This document shows positions 1-7,742 of a stretch of DNA of 64,000 nt, piece by piece. The position numbers and the translations under genes were made by a program. Location: NCBI GenBank assembly GCA_041736675.1, contig JBGSTD010000022.1:1-64000 (forward strand). Reading direction: 5' to 3'. Below the pieces are notes generated by a model. It made no database searches, was not told the origin of the DNA, and worked only from the letters and a program-made list of their open reading frames with translations. Numbering within the stretch: the first letter of the stretch is position 1; each line of letters begins with the position of its first letter. The stretch is from Salaquimonas sp041736675 (GTDB lineage: Bacteria > Pseudomonadota > Alphaproteobacteria > Rhizobiales > Rhizobiaceae).

Positions 1-61
1 CCAGTATCCGGCCAATGAATTTGATACGCTCATCCATAACGTTACACTCCTTCCACGGCAC
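1..61 (-). CDS. IS481-like transposase, N-terminal fragment cut by the window edge
   Basis: Reading leftwards from a GTG at 61 (or an in-frame ATG at 37) gives a peptide beginning (V/M)PWKECNVMDERIKFIGRIL. IS481-family transposases typically begin with a PWKE...MDER stretch followed by a helix-turn-helix, so this is probably the first 20 residues of such a transposase. The rest lies outside the window, so intactness cannot be judged. The call rests on a short remembered motif. Confidence 0.6.
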   Translation of the reverse strand, partial: MPWKECNVMDERIKFIGRIL

Positions 62-132
62 CTCGCGTTCCTCCCGCAAAGGCCAAAAGTGTAACCTATG
101 TCTCCGGAATAAAGTGTGACCCATCTCTCGGG
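1..132 (-). mobile_element. End of an IS481-like insertion sequence
   Basis: Upstream of the transposase start are two imperfect copies of a 20-bp sequence, AGTGTAACCTATGTCTCCGG at 88-107 and AGTGTGACCCATCTCTCGGG at 113-132, spaced 25 bp apart. Repeated TGTNACCYATNTCTC blocks are what I recall from the terminal regions of rhizobial IS481-type elements and could be transposase-binding sites. The exact outer boundary and the target duplication cannot be fixed with only one end visible. Confidence 0.5.
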
Positions 133-338
133 AAGGTCACCTGGCAGACACCTTCTGATCAACTTCCACTGCATGGTCTATAAGACGGAGGGCGCTATTC
201 CTTCCCCAGTGGAACATATTTGCAGCTCATACGTTGGATATCTGAACGCCGTGCACCGTGCGAATGCCTAAAGGAACAATTCGCCATGCTGCTTTCAGGG
301 CGAACAGCCGAGGATACCCTGTGAAAAGGGAGAGCGAA

Positions 339-821
339 ATGCGCAGCCCCTACTCCGGATTTTTACTGATGATCGTGACATCAACGATCGTGATGTTTGT
401 CCTTATGTATCTCAACACCTATGCTGGTGACCATGTCTTTTTCAGTGAAACCAGGGCCTATATGGCGCTGTATATGGGTGCTGCAATGGCAATCATCATG
501 TTGCTCTTCATGCTTGGAATGTATCGGGACACAGCCATCAATACCGCAATTCTGGCAGGATCATTCGGCATTTTTGTGCTCGGTGTATGGCTGGTCCGCT
601 CTCAGGCGACGATTGATGACACGGCCTGGATGAAGGCAATGATCCCGCACCATTCCATTGCCGTACTGACGAGCAGACGGGCAAACCTGTCGGACCCGCG
701 CGTACGCAACCTTGCCACAGAAATCATCGAGGCACAGGAACGCGAGATCATTGAGATGAAGGCATTGATTGCGGATCTGGAGAGTAGCGCTCAAACGACG
801 GCAGATGTCGACAAAAATTGA
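339..821 (+). CDS. DUF305-type membrane protein
   Basis: A 160-residue protein with three predicted membrane helices (about residues 7-24, 40-60 and 67-85) and a cytoplasmic or periplasmic helical tail holding the MIPHH motif of the DUF305 family near residue 100. DUF305 proteins are ferritin-like helical proteins, often linked to metal or copper handling; the molecular role is not established. The frame is open from 258, but the ATG at 339 is preferred: it follows AAGGGAGAG at good spacing and opens straight into the first membrane helix, whereas the upstream 27 residues look non-coding. It stands alone between the IS end and the stress-protein gene. Confidence 0.75.
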   Translation: MRSPYSGFLLMIVTSTIVMFVLMYLNTYAGDHVFFSETRAYMALYMGAAMAIIMLLFMLGMYRDTAINTAILAGSFGIFVLGVWLVRSQATIDDTAWMKAMIPHHSIAVLTSRRANLSDPRVRNLATEIIEAQEREIIEMKALIADLESSAQTTADVDKN

Positions 822-849
822 TGCTGGACCGAAAATTTCATCTGCAGGA

Positions 850-890
850 TTGATTTAACGCAAAGCCATGGGCCGGGAAATCCGTATGCT
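850..890 (+). promoter_or_regulatory. FixK/FnrL-type box and promoter for the universal stress gene
   Basis: TTGATTTAACGCAA at 850-863 matches the FNR/FixK layout (TTGAT-N4-CGCAA; its complement reads TTGCG-N4-ATCAA). A plausible -10 element, TATGCT, lies at 885-890. This puts the box centre about 41 bp upstream of the expected start point, the class II activator position. Known biology: FixK/FnrL activate genes, including stress proteins, at low oxygen. Occupancy is inferred. Confidence 0.55.
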
Positions 891-941
891 GTCCCTACCC
901 TGCAGATATCCAGTCAGGGAATTGCGGAGAGGATCAATATC

Positions 942-1796
942 ATGGCTGCAAAAACCCTTCTTACCTTCATTGACAAATCTGACGACGTTGCCTGCCTTTC
1001 AAACCTGATCAACTGGACGCAAACTCAGGACCGGCATCTGACTGTCATGGTGATGGGTGTTGCCTCGCCCTCGCCGCTCTATGTGTACGGAGTATCTCCT
1101 TATGGCGGCTTGGTAATTCCTGATGAATGGAGCCAGCAAATTGAAGACGAGGCAAAGGAGGTTTCGGCCAAGGTTGATGAAGTGGAATTGGTCCTTCAGA
1201 CTTCGGACATTTCGGCCAATGTCATCAATGCGTTTTGCGAACGGTTTTCAATTGAGGACCGGGTGGCCGATGTTGCGCGGATTTCCGACATTGCAGTCCT
1301 GCCGAAGGCCGGCCAGTTCGATGCTGACACGGCTTCGAGAATTGTCGGGGGATTGTTGTTTCACTCACCCATCGGGGTGATCGTCAATGTTGACGACCCG
1401 GCCAAGGCCCTTTTGGCCAAGCGGGTCTTTGTTGCGTGGGACAACAGCCTTCAGGCTTCACGGGCGGTTCATCTGGCTTTGCCAATCCTGAAATCTGCGG
1501 AAGAAGTCACAATCGGCCTCTTTGATCCGGTCATGGCCGAAACAATCAGCGGCGAAGATCCGGGTGCTGACGTTGCGCAATGGCTCAGCCGATACGGCTG
1601 CAAGGTGACACTTCAGCAAAATCCGAGCGGTGGCAGGGAAATCGGCGCCGCCATTCAAACGCGTGCATTTGAAACAGGTTCCGACCTGATCGTCATGGGC
1701 GCGTTTGGACACTCCCGCATGCGCCAGCGTATTTTTGGCGGAACAACCCAGACGATGATGGACCAGAAAGAGATGTCTGTCCTGTTTGCCCATTGA
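942..1796 (+). CDS. Universal stress protein (UspA family)
   Basis: A 284-residue cytoplasmic protein, about twice the length of a single Usp domain, so a tandem Usp protein. The C-terminal half carries the ATP-binding signature G-x2-G-x9-G(S/T) in GAFGHSRMRQRIFGGTT near residue 250; the N-terminal half is more divergent. Usp proteins promote survival during starvation or low oxygen. The ATG at 942 follows GGAGAGG. A FixK/FNR-like box about 80 bp upstream suggests induction by oxygen limitation. The gene appears monocistronic. Confidence 0.88.
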   Translation: MAAKTLLTFIDKSDDVACLSNLINWTQTQDRHLTVMVMGVASPSPLYVYGVSPYGGLVIPDEWSQQIEDEAKEVSAKVDEVELVLQTSDISANVINAFCERFSIEDRVADVARISDIAVLPKAGQFDADTASRIVGGLLFHSPIGVIVNVDDPAKALLAKRVFVAWDNSLQASRAVHLALPILKSAEEVTIGLFDPVMAETISGEDPGADVAQWLSRYGCKVTLQQNPSGGREIGAAIQTRAFETGSDLIVMGAFGHSRMRQRIFGGTTQTMMDQKEMSVLFAH

Positions 1797-1839
1797 GACA
1801 TAAATCCGATGGCAGAAGCCGGGCGGCATGTTTCGGCAA

Positions 1840-1884
1840 GCCCGATTTCTCAATTCCCGATTTCTCAATGCCCGATTTCTCAAT
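1840..1884. repeat. Three tandem 15-bp repeats
   Basis: The unit (G/T)CCCGATTTCTCAAT occurs three times head to tail at 1840-1854, 1855-1869 and 1870-1884, differing only at the first base. It lies in the short gap between the convergent ends of the stress-protein gene and urtE. No terminator hairpin is evident, and the repeat probably arose by slippage. Confidence 0.85.
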
Positions 1885-1918
1885 GTATGTAACCGCAAAA
1901 ATCCTCAAATGGTAAGGC

Positions 1919-2620
1919 TCATACGGTCAGGAGCTTTCTAACTCCGGGCTTGTCGAGATCGCTGCCGATACCTGTGTGAACGATTTCGCCGCGATCCATG
2001 ACATAGACCCGGTCTGCGATCTCGCGGCAAAAATCGAGATATTGTTCAACCAGCAGGATCGTCAACCCCTTCTCATCTCGCAGATATTGCAGGGTTGCAC
2101 CGATATCCTTGATGATTGATGGCTGGATGCCCTCTGTGGGTTCGTCCAGAACAAGAATTTTTGGACGGGTGACAAGCGCCCTTCCGATTGCAAGTTGCTG
2201 CTGCTGACCGCCGGACAAATCCCCACCGCGGCGCTGCATCATTTGCCGAAGGACCGGGAACAGCTCGAATATTTCGTCTGACACTACTCGCTGCGAGCGG
2301 GGTAGCTGGGCAAAACCGGTCTCCAGATTTTCCTTCACTGTGAGCAGCGGAAAAATTTCACGTCCCTGCGGTACATAGGCAATACCGAGTTTTGAGCGCA
2401 TATAGGGTGGCAGCCTGTTCAATGCCTGGCCGCTCAGCAGAATTTCGCCGGATCGGACCTGTTGATGCCCGGTAATCGCGCGCAGCATCGAGGTTTTGCC
2501 GACACCGTTGCGACCAAGCAGGCAGGTGATCTTTCCTGCCTCTGCCTCAAGAGAAACCGAATAGAGCGCCTGCGCCGCGCCGTAGAAAAGATCAATCCTG
2601 TTGACTTTCAATTCTGTCAT
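1919..2620 (-). CDS. urtE: Urea ABC transporter ATP-binding subunit UrtE
   Basis: A 233-residue cytoplasmic ABC ATPase of the LivF/UrtE type: Walker A GRNGVGKTS near residue 37, signature LSGGQQQQLAIGRAL, Walker B ILVLDEPTEGIQPS, and the switch histidine replaced by Q in LLVEQYLDF, as usual in LivF-like proteins. The frame is open upstream to 2689, but the ATG at 2620 lies one base past the urtD stop and begins MTELKV, the normal UrtE start, so translational coupling is likely. Last gene of urtABCDE. Confidence 0.93.
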   Translation of the reverse strand: MTELKVNRIDLFYGAAQALYSVSLEAEAGKITCLLGRNGVGKTSMLRAITGHQQVRSGEILLSGQALNRLPPYMRSKLGIAYVPQGREIFPLLTVKENLETGFAQLPRSQRVVSDEIFELFPVLRQMMQRRGGDLSGGQQQQLAIGRALVTRPKILVLDEPTEGIQPSIIKDIGATLQYLRDEKGLTILLVEQYLDFCREIADRVYVMDRGEIVHTGIGSDLDKPGVRKLLTV

Positions 2621-2621
2621 C

Positions 2622-3374
2622 TCAACGCCCCAGATACCGCTCGATAACCCGTTCATCAGCGCTGACGTGATCCAGCGATCCTTCTGCAAGAACGCTACCT
2701 TCTGACAGAACCGTCACCTTCACATCGAGGTCGCGGACAAAACCCATGTCGTGCTCGACAACGATAACCGAACTCGTCTTGGCGATTTCGCGCAAGAGCC
2801 GCGATGTCTCGACAGTTTCAGCATCGCTCATGCCGCCAACAGGTTCATCGACCAATAACAGTTTCGGTTTCTGGGCCAGCAGAACACCGATTTCGAGCCA
2901 CTGTTTTTGGCCGTGTGAAAGGTCGGCAGCCAAATCGTCGCTCCTTGTCGAGAGTCGGACCGTCTCGAGTATTTCACTGATCCGCTCGTCGTCTTCCCTG
3001 CTTGTCTGATGAAACAGTGCGGCAAAGACACCGCGCGCGCCGCTCATGGCAATTTCAATGTTGTCACGAACGCTGTGGCTTTCAAAAACGGTTGGCTTCT
3101 GAAATTTGCGGCCTATGCCAAGACGCGCAATGTCTGCCTCGTCCAGCTTGGTCAGGTCGATATTTCCGCCGAAATAGACCTCGCCGCTGTCGGGTTTGGT
3201 CTTGCCGGTGATGATATCCATCATCGTGGTCTTGCCCGCACCATTGGGGCCAATGATCGCCCGCATTTCACCAGGCTCGACTGCAAAGGAAAGATTGTTG
3301 ATCGCCTTGAAGCCGTCAAAGGCAACACTCACACCATCCATATACAGCAGGCTGCTTGTCAGTTTCCCACTCAT
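2622..3374 (-). CDS. urtD: Urea ABC transporter ATP-binding subunit UrtD
   Basis: A 250-residue LivG-like ATPase with Walker A GPNGAGKTT near residue 42, signature LSHGQKQWLEIGVLL and Walker B LLLVDEPVGGMSDAE. The LSHGQKQWLEIG signature is typical of UrtD and separates it from amino-acid LivG. It should pair with UrtE to power urea uptake through the UrtB/UrtC channel. The start ATG overlaps the urtC stop by four bases (ATGA), showing tight coupling within the operon. Confidence 0.93.
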   Translation of the reverse strand: MSGKLTSSLLYMDGVSVAFDGFKAINNLSFAVEPGEMRAIIGPNGAGKTTMMDIITGKTKPDSGEVYFGGNIDLTKLDEADIARLGIGRKFQKPTVFESHSVRDNIEIAMSGARGVFAALFHQTSREDDERISEILETVRLSTRSDDLAADLSHGQKQWLEIGVLLAQKPKLLLVDEPVGGMSDAETVETSRLLREIAKTSSVIVVEHDMGFVRDLDVKVTVLSEGSVLAEGSLDHVSADERVIERYLGR

Positions 3375-4531
3375 TGCGCGGCCTCAGGATGCGGGGTTGT
3401 TTCCTTCAGCAGGCCGGGGTTAGTGGATGTGTCATGCCGGCGGCTTTTGTTCATGGCCTGCCTGAACAGGCCGAGTATCCCCTTGGGCATGAACAAGGTA
3501 ACCGCGACGAACAGCGCCCCAAGGGCAAAGATCCAGAATTCGGGGAAGGCGGCGGTAAAATAGCTTTTGCCTGCATTGACAGCAATTGCGCCAATGATCG
3601 GGCCAACAAGGGTTCCGCGTCCCCCGACAGCGGTCCAGATGACGACTTCGATCGAATTTGCCGGCGCGAACTCGCCGGGATTGATGATCCCTACCTGCGG
3701 TACGTAGAGCGCGCCAGCCAGCCCCGCCATCATGGCGGAAACCGTGAAGGCAAAGAGTTTGAAATGCTCCACACGGTAGCCGATAAAGCGTGTGCGGCTT
3801 TCCGCATCGCGGACCGAGATCAATACCTTGCCGTATTTTGAGTTGACGATGGCCGAGCAGACGAGCAGGCAAAGAGCGAGCGCAAGGGCGCTGGCGGCGA
3901 AAAGGGCTGCACGCGTTGCGTCAGTTTGAATGTTGTATCCCAGAATGTCCTTGAAGTCTGTCAGCCCGTTATTGCCGCCAAAGCCCATTTCATTGCGGAA
4001 GAAAGCGAGGAGCAACGCATAAGTCAACGCCTGTGTAATGATCGACAGATAGACGCCGGTAACCCGTGATCTGAAGGCAAACCAGCCAAAGACAAATGCG
4101 AGAAAGCCCGGCACCACAAACACCATAAGCGCCGCAAACCAGAAATGATCAAAGCCGGTCCAGAACCATGGCAATTCCTTCCAATTGAGGAAAACCATGA
4201 AATCCGGCAAAACCGGATCACCGTAAACGCCTCTGGTTCCGATCTGGCGCATGAGATACATGCCCATCGCATAACCGCCAAGCGCAAAAAAGGCACCATG
4301 CCCAAGCGAGAGGATGCCGCAATAGCCCCAGACAAGGTCAAGCGCCAAAGCAAGCATGGCATAGGTCAGATACTTGCCGAACACGGCAACCATAAAGGTG
4401 GGAATGTGAAGCGGATTCGAAGGATCAAGGACGAGATTGGACAGCGGAACCAGCGCTGCCGCAATGACAAGCACCGCGAGCACATAGTTGATGCGTCTTT
4501 CAAATCCGCGAAACAGGAACTTCGAAATCAT
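3371..4531 (-). CDS. urtC: Urea ABC transporter permease UrtC
   Basis: A 386-residue LivM-type inner-membrane permease with about ten hydrophobic segments. Motifs seen include the early WGYCGILSLGHGAFFALGGYAMGMYL region and the late TAVGGRGTLVGPIIGAI loop, the site that docks with the ATPases. It forms the urea channel with UrtB. Its ATG overlaps the urtB stop (ATGA), and its own stop overlaps urtD in the same way. Confidence 0.93.
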   Translation of the reverse strand: MISKFLFRGFERRINYVLAVLVIAAALVPLSNLVLDPSNPLHIPTFMVAVFGKYLTYAMLALALDLVWGYCGILSLGHGAFFALGGYAMGMYLMRQIGTRGVYGDPVLPDFMVFLNWKELPWFWTGFDHFWFAALMVFVVPGFLAFVFGWFAFRSRVTGVYLSIITQALTYALLLAFFRNEMGFGGNNGLTDFKDILGYNIQTDATRAALFAASALALALCLLVCSAIVNSKYGKVLISVRDAESRTRFIGYRVEHFKLFAFTVSAMMAGLAGALYVPQVGIINPGEFAPANSIEVVIWTAVGGRGTLVGPIIGAIAVNAGKSYFTAAFPEFWIFALGALFVAVTLFMPKGILGLFRQAMNKSRRHDTSTNPGLLKETTPHPEAAQ

Positions 4532-6165
4532 GCCTCCACCGATCTGCCCTTGAGGGCGAAAAGTCCCCTTGGACGTTTCTGGATGAACAGGATGATGGCA
4601 ACGAGAATCAGAATTTTTGCCAGCACCGCGCCGGCATAAGGTTCAAGAAACTTGTTTGCGATGCCAAGGGTGAAGGCGCCGACGAAGGCTCCCCACAAGT
4701 TCCCGACACCGCCAAATACGACGACCATGAAGCTGTCAATAATGTAACTCTGGCCAAGATTGGGCGACACATTGTCTATCTGCGAAAGGGCAACGCCTGC
4801 AATACCGGCAACGCCCGAACCAAGGGCAAAAGTGAAGGCGTCCACCCAAGGTGTCCTGATACCCATCGACGAGGCCATCGGACGGTTTTGCGTGACGGCC
4901 CGCATCTGCAGGCCGAAACTGCTGCGCTTGAGAATGAAAAGCAGGAGAGCAAATACAAGCAGACAGAAAACCATGATCCAGAGCCGATTGTAGGTAATCA
5001 GCATTTCGCCGACCTGGAAAGCACCCGACATCCATTGCGGATTGCCGACTTCCTTGTTGGAGGGGCCGAACAGGGTTCGCACGGTCTGCTGCAGGATGAG
5101 CGACACGCCCCAGGTTGCAAGTAATGTCTCCAGTGGACGGCCGTAAAGGTAGCGGATGATGCCGCGCTCCATGGCAAGGCCGACAGCACCTGATACCAAA
5201 AAGGCAGAAGGCAGGGCGATCAGCAATGAGTACTCGAAAAGCCCGGGCGCCGAATTGCGAATGACTTCCTGAACCGCATACGTGGTGTAAGCGCCAAGCA
5301 TGACCATTTCGCCGTGGGCCATGTTGATGATGCCCATCACACCAAATGTGATGGCGAGCCCGATGGCGGCGAGCAAAAGCACCGATCCGAGGGACAGGCC
5401 GTACCAGATGTTCTGGCCAACCTGCCACATGGCGAGGGTCTCGTTGATTTGGACCATCGCTTCCTGCGCCGCCGCTTGAAGGGTGACGCTGTTGGTCGTT
5501 GCCTGATAACGCGACAACAGCGTTGCAACATCGCGGCCCCCCTTGCTTGCCAAGGTTTTGATGGCATCCAGTTTTTCTGCCTCATCACGATCTGAATCCA
5601 GAATGATCGCTGCTTTTGCCGCTGATAGTGCGCTTGAAACCGCGCTGTCCTTTTCAACAGAAAGTGCGATTTCCACCGCTTCCAGCAAGGCAACATCGGG
5701 ACGGTTGAGTATATCGTTGGCCGCCTTAAGGCGGACTTTCGGCCTTGGAGCGCTCAAGGTCATGGAGGCTATTGCATCGGTGATCTTGCGGCGCAGGGAA
5801 TTCTTGATCTTGATCTTGTCAAGGTCAGCGGCAACACCCTCACCAATTTTCTCAAGCGACAACGGATCGTTCAAAACAAAGCCGGACGCCATTTCTTTGG
5901 CGATCACTACCGTCCTGTCGGTTCTCAGGATCATCAGTGTTCCGTCGGCAAGTGCCCGAAGGAGCGGAACTGCAGCTTCATCGCTATATCCAGCGATGTC
6001 ATCAATCGTTTTTTCAGTGTCCGAAAAGCCTGATCCGGTTGAAAACTGTCCAATCAGGCTGCGCAAGCCTGCCTCGTCTGCCTGCGAGGGGGAAGCAAGG
6101 CCGAGAACAAAACCGGCAAGGATTGCCAAGAGGCAGATAAAGGATTTTGAAGGAATGACAAACAA
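4528..6165 (-). CDS. urtB: Urea ABC transporter permease UrtB
   Basis: A 545-residue protein with a signal peptide, a helical periplasmic domain of about 230 residues, then a LivH-type permease domain (GVMGIINMAHGEMVMLGAYTTY and VFGGVGNLWGAFVGA regions). The long N-terminal extension is characteristic of UrtB and is not found in amino-acid LivH. The only possible start in frame is TTG at 6165, because an in-frame TAA lies two codons upstream; a weak AAGG precedes it. A strong hairpin separates urtB from urtA. Confidence 0.92.
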   Translation of the reverse strand: MFVIPSKSFICLLAILAGFVLGLASPSQADEAGLRSLIGQFSTGSGFSDTEKTIDDIAGYSDEAAVPLLRALADGTLMILRTDRTVVIAKEMASGFVLNDPLSLEKIGEGVAADLDKIKIKNSLRRKITDAIASMTLSAPRPKVRLKAANDILNRPDVALLEAVEIALSVEKDSAVSSALSAAKAAIILDSDRDEAEKLDAIKTLASKGGRDVATLLSRYQATTNSVTLQAAAQEAMVQINETLAMWQVGQNIWYGLSLGSVLLLAAIGLAITFGVMGIINMAHGEMVMLGAYTTYAVQEVIRNSAPGLFEYSLLIALPSAFLVSGAVGLAMERGIIRYLYGRPLETLLATWGVSLILQQTVRTLFGPSNKEVGNPQWMSGAFQVGEMLITYNRLWIMVFCLLVFALLLFILKRSSFGLQMRAVTQNRPMASSMGIRTPWVDAFTFALGSGVAGIAGVALSQIDNVSPNLGQSYIIDSFMVVVFGGVGNLWGAFVGAFTLGIANKFLEPYAGAVLAKILILVAIILFIQKRPRGLFALKGRSVEA

Positions 6166-6186
6166 TTCTTATGCCTTGCATGGTTA

Positions 6187-6215
6187 GGTGTCGCCATTAC
6201 TGGAATGGCGACACC
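6187..6215 (-). other. Intercistronic hairpin between urtA and urtB
   Basis: A perfect 12-bp inverted repeat, GGTGTCGCCATT at 6187-6198 and AATGGCGACACC at 6204-6215, with a 5-nt loop. There is no T-run in the direction of transcription, so it is more likely an mRNA-stabilising or processing hairpin than a full terminator. Such hairpins commonly protect the binding-protein message and keep it more abundant than the permease and ATPase messages. Confidence 0.75.
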
Positions 6216-6233
6216 AGTCTTCGGCTGGGAAAA

Positions 6234-7526
6234 TCAGTTGGTGGAACCAACGCAGGCTTTGGATTCGGTATTGTAGTTTCCGCAATTCACCGGCGCTGTC
6301 CAGTCAGCCATCAAGGGCTTGGAGTCGGGCAGGAAATCAGACCATTCATCGCCTTCAACAAGCGGGCTTTCCGAAACGACCTCAAACTGTCCGTCTGCCT
6401 GGATTTCGCCAATCAGGACCGGTTTGGTGATGTAATGGTTCTTCAGCATGGTGGACATGCCGCCCGTCAGGTTTGGAACCTCGATGCCAGGCAAAGCCTC
6501 GATCACCTTGTCGGGATCAACAGAACCAGCCTTTTCGACCGCTTTGATCCACATGTTGAAACCGATATAGTGGGCTTCCATGGGGTCATTGGTGACGCGC
6601 TTGTCATCCTTGATGAAGGTTTTCCAAGTCTTGATGAACTCGGCGTTGACAGGTGTATCGACGGACTGGAAATAGTTCCAGGCTGCCAGGTGACCAACCA
6701 GCGGAGTTGTGTCAAGGCCGGCGAGCTCCTCTTCCCCGACAGAGAAAGCCACAACTGGAATATCGGAGGCATTTATACCCTGGTTGCCCAGTTCCTTGTA
6801 GAAGGGAACATTGGCATCGCCGTTGATCGTCGAGACAACTGCGGTTTTCTTTCCGGCTGAGCCGAATTTCTTGATATCAGAGACGATCGTCTGCCAATCG
6901 GAATGACCAAATGGCGTGTAGTTGATCATGATGTCTTCATCCTTGACCCCCTTTGATTTCAGGTAGGCTTCCAGAATCTTGTTGGTTGTGCGCGGATAGA
7001 CATAGTCGGTTCCGGCAAGTACCCAGCGCTCAACCTTTTCTTCCTTTTCAAGATAGTCCACAGCCGGGATAGCCTGCTGGTTTGGTGCGGCGCCGGTGTA
7101 GAAGACATTGCGCTCGCTCTCTTCGCCTTCAAACTGGACCGGATAGAAAAGAACACTGTCAAGTTCCTTGAATACCGGCAATACGGATTTGCGTGACACC
7201 GAGGTCCAGCAGCCGAAAACAGCCGATACCTTGTTCTGGGAAATCAGTTCGCGAGCCTTTTCAGCAAACAGCGGCCAGTCTGATGCAGGGTCGACTACAA
7301 CTGCCTCAAGTTGCTGGCCAAGCAGCCCACCCTTCTTGTTCTGCTCGTCAATGAGCATCAGCATGGCATCTTTCAAAGTTGTTTCGGAGATTGCCATCGT
7401 TCCCGAGAGCGAGTGCAGGATACCAACCTTGATTGTTTCGGCAGCCTGTGCGAGCGACATCATTGCAGATGTGGAAAGCGCGAGAGCCGCGAGGGAAGAA
7501 ATTACAGTTTTTTTCATAAACGACAT
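6234..7526 (-). CDS. urtA: Urea ABC transporter substrate-binding protein UrtA
   Basis: A 430-residue periplasmic binding protein with a signal peptide (KKTVISSLAALALSTSAMM, cleavage after AQA) and a type I periplasmic fold of the Peripla_BP_5 group. The opening ETIKVGILHSLSGTMAISE and the internal VFGCWTSVSRKSVLPVFKE and LFYPVQFEGEE stretches are typical of UrtA. The ATG at 7526 follows AGAGGT at good spacing; an alternative ATG lies at 7517, while further upstream the frame is open but implausible. First gene of the operon, with a sigma-54-like promoter upstream. Confidence 0.93.
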   Translation of the reverse strand: MSFMKKTVISSLAALALSTSAMMSLAQAAETIKVGILHSLSGTMAISETTLKDAMLMLIDEQNKKGGLLGQQLEAVVVDPASDWPLFAEKARELISQNKVSAVFGCWTSVSRKSVLPVFKELDSVLFYPVQFEGEESERNVFYTGAAPNQQAIPAVDYLEKEEKVERWVLAGTDYVYPRTTNKILEAYLKSKGVKDEDIMINYTPFGHSDWQTIVSDIKKFGSAGKKTAVVSTINGDANVPFYKELGNQGINASDIPVVAFSVGEEELAGLDTTPLVGHLAAWNYFQSVDTPVNAEFIKTWKTFIKDDKRVTNDPMEAHYIGFNMWIKAVEKAGSVDPDKVIEALPGIEVPNLTGGMSTMLKNHYITKPVLIGEIQADGQFEVVSESPLVEGDEWSDFLPDSKPLMADWTAPVNCGNYNTESKACVGSTN

Positions 7527-7602
7527 TGCAGGATACCTCTGGTCAAGAATTTCGTGTTCGACGTCAGTTGACCGCGAGCCCGAATGAAGCGCCACAATTG
7601 GC

Positions 7603-7618
7603 TGCAAACCTCACGCCA
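7603..7618 (-). promoter_or_regulatory. Sigma-54 promoter for the urt operon
   Basis: On the minus strand the bases read TGGCGTGAGGTTTGCA, matching the RpoN consensus TGGCACGRNNNTTGCW at all specified positions but two, with the invariant GG and GC at correct spacing. It points at urtA, with the expected start point near 7592 and a leader of about 65 nt. Known biology: urea transport genes are often NtrC/RpoN-activated under nitrogen limitation. The regulation here is inferred. Confidence 0.7.
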
Positions 7619-7704
7619 AGCCGGGAACTGTGCCAACAGAAACAAACGTCCTGATATTGGTAGAATGCAGCCGCGCTCTTGTATGCTGCTAAAAGTTGTT
7701 TAGG

Positions 7705-7725
7705 GTGATGCAAAAAATGCATCAC
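7705..7725. promoter_or_regulatory. Perfect palindrome, probable LysR-type operator or enhancer site
   Basis: Arms GTGATGCA (7705-7712) and TGCATCAC (7718-7725) flank five A bases. The core fits the LysR-type T-N11-A box. It lies 17 bp before the divergent LysR gene, suiting autoregulation, and about 100 bp upstream of the sigma-54 promoter of urtA, suiting an enhancer position as well. It does not match the NtrC consensus closely. Confidence 0.65.
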
Positions 7726-7742
7726 AGGTTTCGAGGGTTTTC

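Noticed and set aside
6171..6860. 229-codon plus-strand ORF at the end of urtA
   Set aside because: Shadow of urtA, with no family features.
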